Source: Diospyros lotus
Taxonomy: Eukaryota; Streptophyta; Magnoliopsida; Ericales; Ebenaceae
Reading direction: 5' to 3'
Assembly: GCF_014633365.1 (NCBI RefSeq)
Contig: NC_068343.1
Coordinates: 24,211,307-24,275,306 of the forward strand
DNA: 64,000 nucleotides
The notes under the pieces were generated by a model. That model was not told where the DNA came from. It did not search any database and was given only the letters and a program-made list of their open reading frames with translations. Every line of letters begins with the position of its first letter. Position 1 is the stretch's first letter. The position numbers and the translations under genes are program-made. Below, piece by piece: positions 58,740-64,000 of this stretch.

Positions 58740-59547
58740 ACCATTTTCTCAAAGACTTACTATTAAAATAGGCTTCACTTAATCAAAGACAATTGCTTCC
58801 ACTTATTACTTATTATGTCTTTACACAGCTACTAAGTTCTTTTTATGGCAGTCCCTAAGATCCCTCAGTATAGCATCATCTTCCAATCCCTTTGGTATCG
58901 CCTCAACTTGCCATGTATCAAATAGGCATAATAGATCTTGGGTCACTCCGGTCTCACTTGACCCACTCAATGCAAGACTAAATTGTTCGCAATCTCGCCT
59001 CAACTAGCACTCACGCCAGCAAAGATGAACGCTTAAATTAATCAATGGAAAAATTGACAAAGTAACAAGGTGGACAGTTCGGGCCCAATCTTAGCCCATC
59101 TCTCACGACCCAATCTCAGCCCATCTCTCAGGCCCTGCGTCAGCCTGCAGCAACATCATTGCAGCCTCTATTAGGTATCTACACTCCTGCTTAAATTCCA
59201 TCCTCATTAATGGTGGATCCTATCCACATTAATGAGGGTCTCTTCGGCACCATGCTACTGCCTGGGAACCTCCACCAACGTCGGATACTTAGCCCCATCA
59301 CCTGCAAATGCACAACGCATGCATGCAGGAGGACATCTCCTCTTCCCATATCAACCAGCTCTTTTTAGAGCCAATGTATGTTCTGCCCTCTAACCTACTA
59401 ATACACTACCATTTCTTTTCCCTCTTACTAACTCGAGCGTCGAAGTGCTTGCAGGTGTCAGCTGTCCCCCGGACGAATCCGTTGCCGGTGCCCTCTCCTT
59501 GTCGTTGCAATCCCATCTCTAATTGCCCCTTTTGGTCAGGAAAGAAC
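58740..59547 (+). repeat. Tat-type LTR 2, lacking the tandem array
   Basis: The left part (CAATTGCTTCCACTTATTAC near 58788, TTTTATGGCAG near 58841) matches 60070-60170. At about 59070 it passes straight into the GGGCCCAATCTTAGCC part that in LTR 3 follows the array, so the array is deleted or not yet expanded. Ends AAAGAACA at 59547. Start is approximate. Confidence 0.7.
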
Positions 59548-60060
59548 ATCTAGTGCCCACCGTGGGGACCAGCAAAACTTACCTACCCCATAATCTCACT
59601 AGAGCCTTTCAAGCCAACCCCATCACCTTACCATGGTGCGAACTAGAAACACCCCTGCCCAAGAACCAAACAACACTGACCGTCTCCCACAAAATCCAGC
59701 TATCATAGAAGTCCTCCTCTAGACCTCCCAACAACTCCAAAACTCTAAGTTTCTGAGTTGACCCAAAACCAGCAGCGCGACCAACCCAATGAGCGGTTAA
59801 CTACGACGTAGAAGGTAGTCGCCACCAACACCACCAAACTACCCACACCACTACTCCACAAACATCCCCAACCCACAAAAGAGCTTCATCCAGAAAGCCA
59901 AGGTCCCTACCCAGAACAAGTCATCCACGATAACTCCACCTTACTGAGTCACTAACAGCCTTGGCAGCGAAGCTTACCACATAACCGAACCCTTAGGAGA
60001 ACCACTACCTAGATTATAAAACACGGCTAGTTTGCGGAAATACTATAGCTACACAACTAT
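59548..60060 (+). pseudogene. Miniature internal region: primer site, gag start, 3' remnant
   Basis: After the primer-like site at 59550, ATG near 59635 starts MVRTRNTPAQEPNNTDRLPQ, matching the first 20 codons of the gag at 56498. By about 59930 the sequence has jumped to the 3' remnant seen at 58610-58740 (GGCAGCGAAGCT). So nearly the whole interior is deleted between LTR 2 and LTR 3. Confidence 0.7.
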
Positions 60061-62153
60061 TTTCTTGTTTCATTCAATCAAAATACACTTCATTCAATTA
60101 AGACAGTTGTTTCCACTTGTTACTCTATATGTCCTTACGTAGGTCCAAGCCCAAGTTCCTTTTATGGCAGACCCCGAGCTTCCTCTACACAACCCCGGCT
60201 TCTGGTTACCTAGGCATTGCCTCAACCTGCCTTATATCAAACAAGCCCAACAACAAAGCCTGGGTCACCTCGGTCTCACTCAACCAACTCGACACAAATG
60301 CCCCAGGTCAGGTAAGTCCAACAACCTCGGCTCACCTAAGCACTTACGTTGGCAAGGACAAACATTCAAACAAAACACTTGCAAAACAAATAGACAGAAG
60401 CTACAAGGTACTCGAAAATCCCTTATTTTACTAATAAATTATTCCATACAAGTATTAGCAGACATGGGCACAGACCTCGTGCATAGCCCCATCATTGCTC
60501 TAGGCGCCTCAAGCTTGCCTCGACCCTATCGAGCCATGCCCTATATCAAACAAAAGGACAGGGCCTCTAGCTAGCCTCAATCCTTCTTTAAACTGTGCTC
60601 AAGATCCAGACCGACATGGTCAGTCCGCCCCGCACGAACCTCGGGCACAACCCCGTCATTGCTCTAGGCACCTTAAGCCTGCCTTAGTCCTATCAAGCCA
60701 CGCCTTGTAGTAAACAGGCACGTCATACCTCGAGTCTATCTCCATCCGATCCCAAAGTCGTGCCTTATGGCAAATAGGCACGTCGGACCTCAAGTCTACC
60801 TCGGTCTGATCCTAAAGTTGTGCCTTGTGTGGCAAACAGGCACCCCGGACCTCGAGTCTACCTCGGTCTGATCCCAAAGTCGTGCCTTGTATCAAACAGG
60901 CACGCTGGACCTCAAGTCTACCTCGGTCAGATCCCAAAGTTGTGCCTTATATCAAACAAGCATGCCGGATTTTGGGTCTACCTTGGTCCGAATTCCAAAG
61001 TCATGCCTTGTATCAGATAAGCAGGCTAGACCTCAAGTCTACCTCAGTCCAACTTCCGAGTTCACCTCGGCCTTGTCAAGTCTTGCCTCATCTCAGACAG
61101 GCATGCCAGACCTTGAGTCTACCTAGGTCTGACTTTTGAGTCCGCCTAGGCCCTGTCAAGTCGTGCCTTGTATCAAACAGGCATGGCAGGCCTTGAGTCT
61201 ACCTCAGTCCAACTTCCAAAGTCTTGCCTTGGATCAGACAGGCACGCCAGACCTTGAGTCTACCTCGATCTGACTTCCGAGTTCGCCTCGGCCCTATCAA
61301 GTCATGCTTTATATCAGACAGGCATGCCAGACCTCGAGTTTACCTTGGTTTAACTTTCGAGTCTGCCTCGGCCCTATCAAGTAGTGCCTTGTATTAGACA
61401 GGCACGCCGTACCTTGAGTCTACCTCAATCCAACTTCATGCCTTCTATCAAATAGGCACGCCGAACCACGAGTCTACCTCGATCTAACTTCCAAAGTCTT
61501 GCCTTGTAACAAACAAGCACACTGGACCTCGATTCTACCTCGATCTGAATTCAAAAGTCGTGCCTCGTATCAGATAGGCACTCCGGATCGCCCAGACTTT
61601 CCCTTCTCTAACTCGAACTCTCGCTTCTTGAGCATCCAGCTCGGAGAGCTATGGATCATCCTGGCCCAATCTTGGCCCACCTCTCAAGGTATGATCTCGA
61701 CCTCCTCTCACGGCTCGATCTGGGCCCATCTCTCAGGCCCTGCGCCAGCCTACAACAACATCATTGCAGCCGTTACTAGGTATCTGCACACCGGCTTAAA
61801 TCCCATCCTCATTAATGGCAGATCCCATCCACATTAATGAGGGTCCTTTCAACACCATGCTATTTCCTAGGAACCTCCACCAACATCAGAAACTCAATCC
61901 CATCACCTGCAAACGCACAACACATGCATGTAGGAGGACGTCTCTTCCTTCTATATCAACCAGCTCGTTTCAAAGTTAAGGTATGTTCTGCCCTTTGACC
62001 TACTGATACACTGCCATTTCTTTACCCTCTTACTAACTCAAGCGTTAGAGTGCTTGCAAGTGCTAGCCGCCCTCCGAACGGACCTATCGCCTGAGCCTGC
62101 TCCCTACCGTTGCAATCATGTCTCCCACTGCCCTCTTTGGTTAAGAAGGAACA
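60061..62153 (+). repeat. Tat-type LTR 3 with tandem array
   Basis: About 2.1 kb: left part 60061-60460, tandem repeats 60470-61600, then the conserved right part (CCCAATCTTGGCCC near 61665 to AGAAGGAACA at 62153). No primer site follows; instead sequence resembling the LTR interior (CGAGGTATTCTGAAA) begins at 62154. The start is approximate. Confidence 0.7.
60690..61600. repeat. Tandem repeats of about 60 and 80 bp in LTR 3
   Basis: Units contain GTCGTGCCTTGTATCAAACA, GGCACGC(T/C)GGACCTC and AGTCTACCTCGGTC. Some units are 60 bp, others about 80 bp with an added CCGAGTTCGCCTCGGCCCT part. Roughly twelve to fourteen copies. ORFs here (for example 60825-61139) are repeat artefacts. Confidence 0.85.
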
Positions 62154-62755
62154 CGAGGTATTCTGAAATTTCATATTTTACTAAATATTCAAATACAAGC
62201 ATTGGCAGGAACGCTGGACCTTGAGTCTACCTTGGTTCGATCCCAAAGTCATGCCTTGTAGCAAACAGGAACGTCGATCCTCGAGTTTACCTCGGTCCGA
62301 TCCCAAAGTAATGCTTTGTAGCAAACAAACACGCCAGGCCTCGGGCCAGCCTCGACCCTCCTTTAAACTATGCTCGGGATCCAGACCGATATGATCAGTT
62401 CACCCCTCGCGGACCTTGGGCACAACCTCATCATTGCTCTAGGCGCCTCAAGCCTACCTCAGCCCTATCGAGCCATGCCTTGTATTAGACAGGCACACAA
62501 GGCCTCGAGCTAGCCTTGGCTCTCATTTAAACTGTGTTCTGGATCCAGATCGACACCGTCAGTCCACCCCGCGCGGACCTCGGGCATAACCCCGTCATAA
62601 CTCTAGGCGCCTCGAGTGTGCTTTGACCCTATTGAGCCACGCCTTGTATTAAACAAGCACATAGGGCCTCAAGCCAGCCTCAATCCTCTTTTAACCAGTG
62701 CTCGGGATCCAGACCAACATGGTCAGTTTGCCCCGTGCGGACCTCGAGCACACCC
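62154..62755 (+). repeat. Partial Tat-type LTR 4 with array repeats
   Basis: Starts with text like 60400-60460 and carries further array units (CTACCTTGGTTCGATCCCAA near 62228) and the longer CCGACATGGTCAGT..GGACCTCGGGCAC repeat seen at 60610-60650, three times (62385, 62550, 62715). Ends at 62755 beside a different LTR-like start. Confidence 0.65.
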
Positions 62756-64000
62756 TGATAGGGCTTAATTGTATATATATTTTTATCTATTTTTTATCTT
62801 AATTTTGTGTTAATTTTCCTACATAAATGTGTGTTTATATGAATTTTATATTATTTTAATCTCTTTTTGTAGGAACTTGGCAAAGAAAATTAATTTGAAG
62901 ATTTGGACGTAAAAAGAAAAAAAATATATTATAAAGTTAATTTTAAAATTAAATCAAAATTAATATTATAATATAAAATAAATAAATATTTTAAATAATT
63001 AATATTATAATATAATTAAAATTATTATATTTAATAGTATATTAAATATTATATATATTATTTTATATATTATAATAAAATAACTATTATATATATATAT
63101 ATATATATGTTAATCGACAGTGAGACGTGAATGTGGAGATTAGGGCTCCATGTATATATTTATATTATTATAATATTTAAAGGGGCTAGATTTTTTGGAT
63201 GGCTTGGGGGCGCCCAGCGCTTCATATATATACATAATAATAAGATATTATGGAAGAGGGCATATGGAATTAAGGGGAGGCTTTCTGCAGCACACAGTGA
63301 CAATTGATAGGGCTTCTGAATGCGGCCCGCAAAAGGCAAAATTGGAGATTTGGAACAGAAGAGAGGAAGCGGCCGAGCACTGGAGGTGCGCATAGTGACG
63401 AAGAAATTGAAGCCGCGGACACACAGAAGAATTGAGCGCAGCCGTTTCAGATCTGGGACAGGGAGCCTCTCTTTGTTTCATTTATTTAATTTCTGTTTTA
63501 TTTTTATTTTAATAATGTCTAGTTAATTTATTTTAACTAGGGTTTGGATAGATTTTAATTCTGGAATTATGTAAGTATTTGTTTGGTTCGATTCAAAATC
63601 GATTATTATTTGCGTGAGGAATTTATATTGTTGCGTTTAATGTTTTAAAAGATTGGCCACCTTTTAATGATTCAATGATTTATGTATGACTGACTAAAAG
63701 ATTGTTATAAATTAGATCCATAGGCAATATAAATCACATGTTTGACTATGAGATCGAAAGATGATAGCTCATGTATGAGAATCGAGGAAGCTTAGTGAGT
63801 CAAATCCCCTTCCGAGATTAAAGATTTCCAAAGAACTTAATGCTTATTTATTTCGTTGATATCTGTTCAGAAATCTGACAGTAAAATTGAATTAATAAAG
63901 GATTAATATGACTTGAAAAAACTTATTAATTAATTGACGGAAATCCACCATCACATGTAAATAATTATAAAATACTGTAAGGGTATTTGTGGTTTTGAAT
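62756..64000 (+). mobile_element. LTR-like sequence, cut by window end
   Basis: Begins TGATAGGGCTTAATTGTATA at the end of the Tat repeats, with a GTAGGAACTTGGC phrase near 62870 similar in place to TAGGAATTGAGC in the minus-strand insert at 28137-29476. Contains an (AT)n run at about 63087-63108 and a GGGGGCGCCCAGCGC patch near 63206. No coding region recognised; the 3' end is not in the window. Confidence 0.5.

Noticed and set aside
60117..61837. Several 60-136-residue ORFs
   Set aside because: They arise from LTR tandem repeats of 60-80 bp and shift frame with the unit length.

Overview
This window looks like a repeat-rich, intergenic or heterochromatic stretch of a flowering-plant nuclear genome. 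It is AT-rich. Nearly everything recognisable is a plant LTR-retrotransposon of the Ty3/gypsy chromovirus (Tekay/Del-like), Ty3/gypsy Tat-like or Ty1/copia SIRE-like type, together with solo LTRs, small inverted-repeat elements and a probable Helitron terminus. I see no convincing host protein-coding gene, rRNA, tRNA or CRISPR array. The species cannot be named from this sequence.

Layout. 1-3054: LTR fragments and a decayed copia-type leader. 3055-14215: a complete but dead 11.16-kb Tekay-type chromovirus with a perfect 5-bp target duplication (CTTGG), 2.75-kb LTRs, a tRNA-iMet primer site, a purine tract, an extra ORF before gag, and gag-pol ending in a chromodomain. 14221-18229: unassigned DNA with CT-rich and GC-rich tandem repeats and a Helitron-like 3' end at 17394. 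18230-34050: a minus-strand Tat-like element with two RNase H domains. It is split by plus-strand retroelements that encode a 'putative gypsy-type transposon' (PF04195-like) protein, by two minus-strand solo LTRs, by a 1.34-kb LTR-like insertion and by a copia-type solo LTR. 34040-37026: two further gypsy-type LTRs. 37027-46150: a SIRE-like copia pol, itself interrupted by a 5.4-kb gag-protease-only Tat-type element (TSD CATTG) and by a 1.55-kb solo LTR (TSD TACTT). 46151-55907: AT-rich DNA with a foldback element and a diverged 2.2-2.5-kb direct duplication whose two copies differ by inverted-repeat insertions. 55908-62755: a head-to-tail series of Tat-type LTRs separated by gag-protease remnants, with 60-80-bp tandem repeats in the LTR. 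62756-64000: the start of another LTR-like sequence cut by the window edge.

How the parts relate. These are nested insertions, not a cooperating gene set. Several layers keep exact or near-exact target-site duplications, so part of their order can be read. The non-autonomous gag-protease elements would need polymerase and integrase from elsewhere; the two Tat-type groups present are plausible but unproven relatives. Premature stops in most coding remnants are dominated by changes explainable as C-to-T or G-to-A (CAG to TAG, CGA to TGA, TGG to TAG), as expected for methylated, silenced plant transposons. Boundaries given for degenerate elements without target duplications are approximate.
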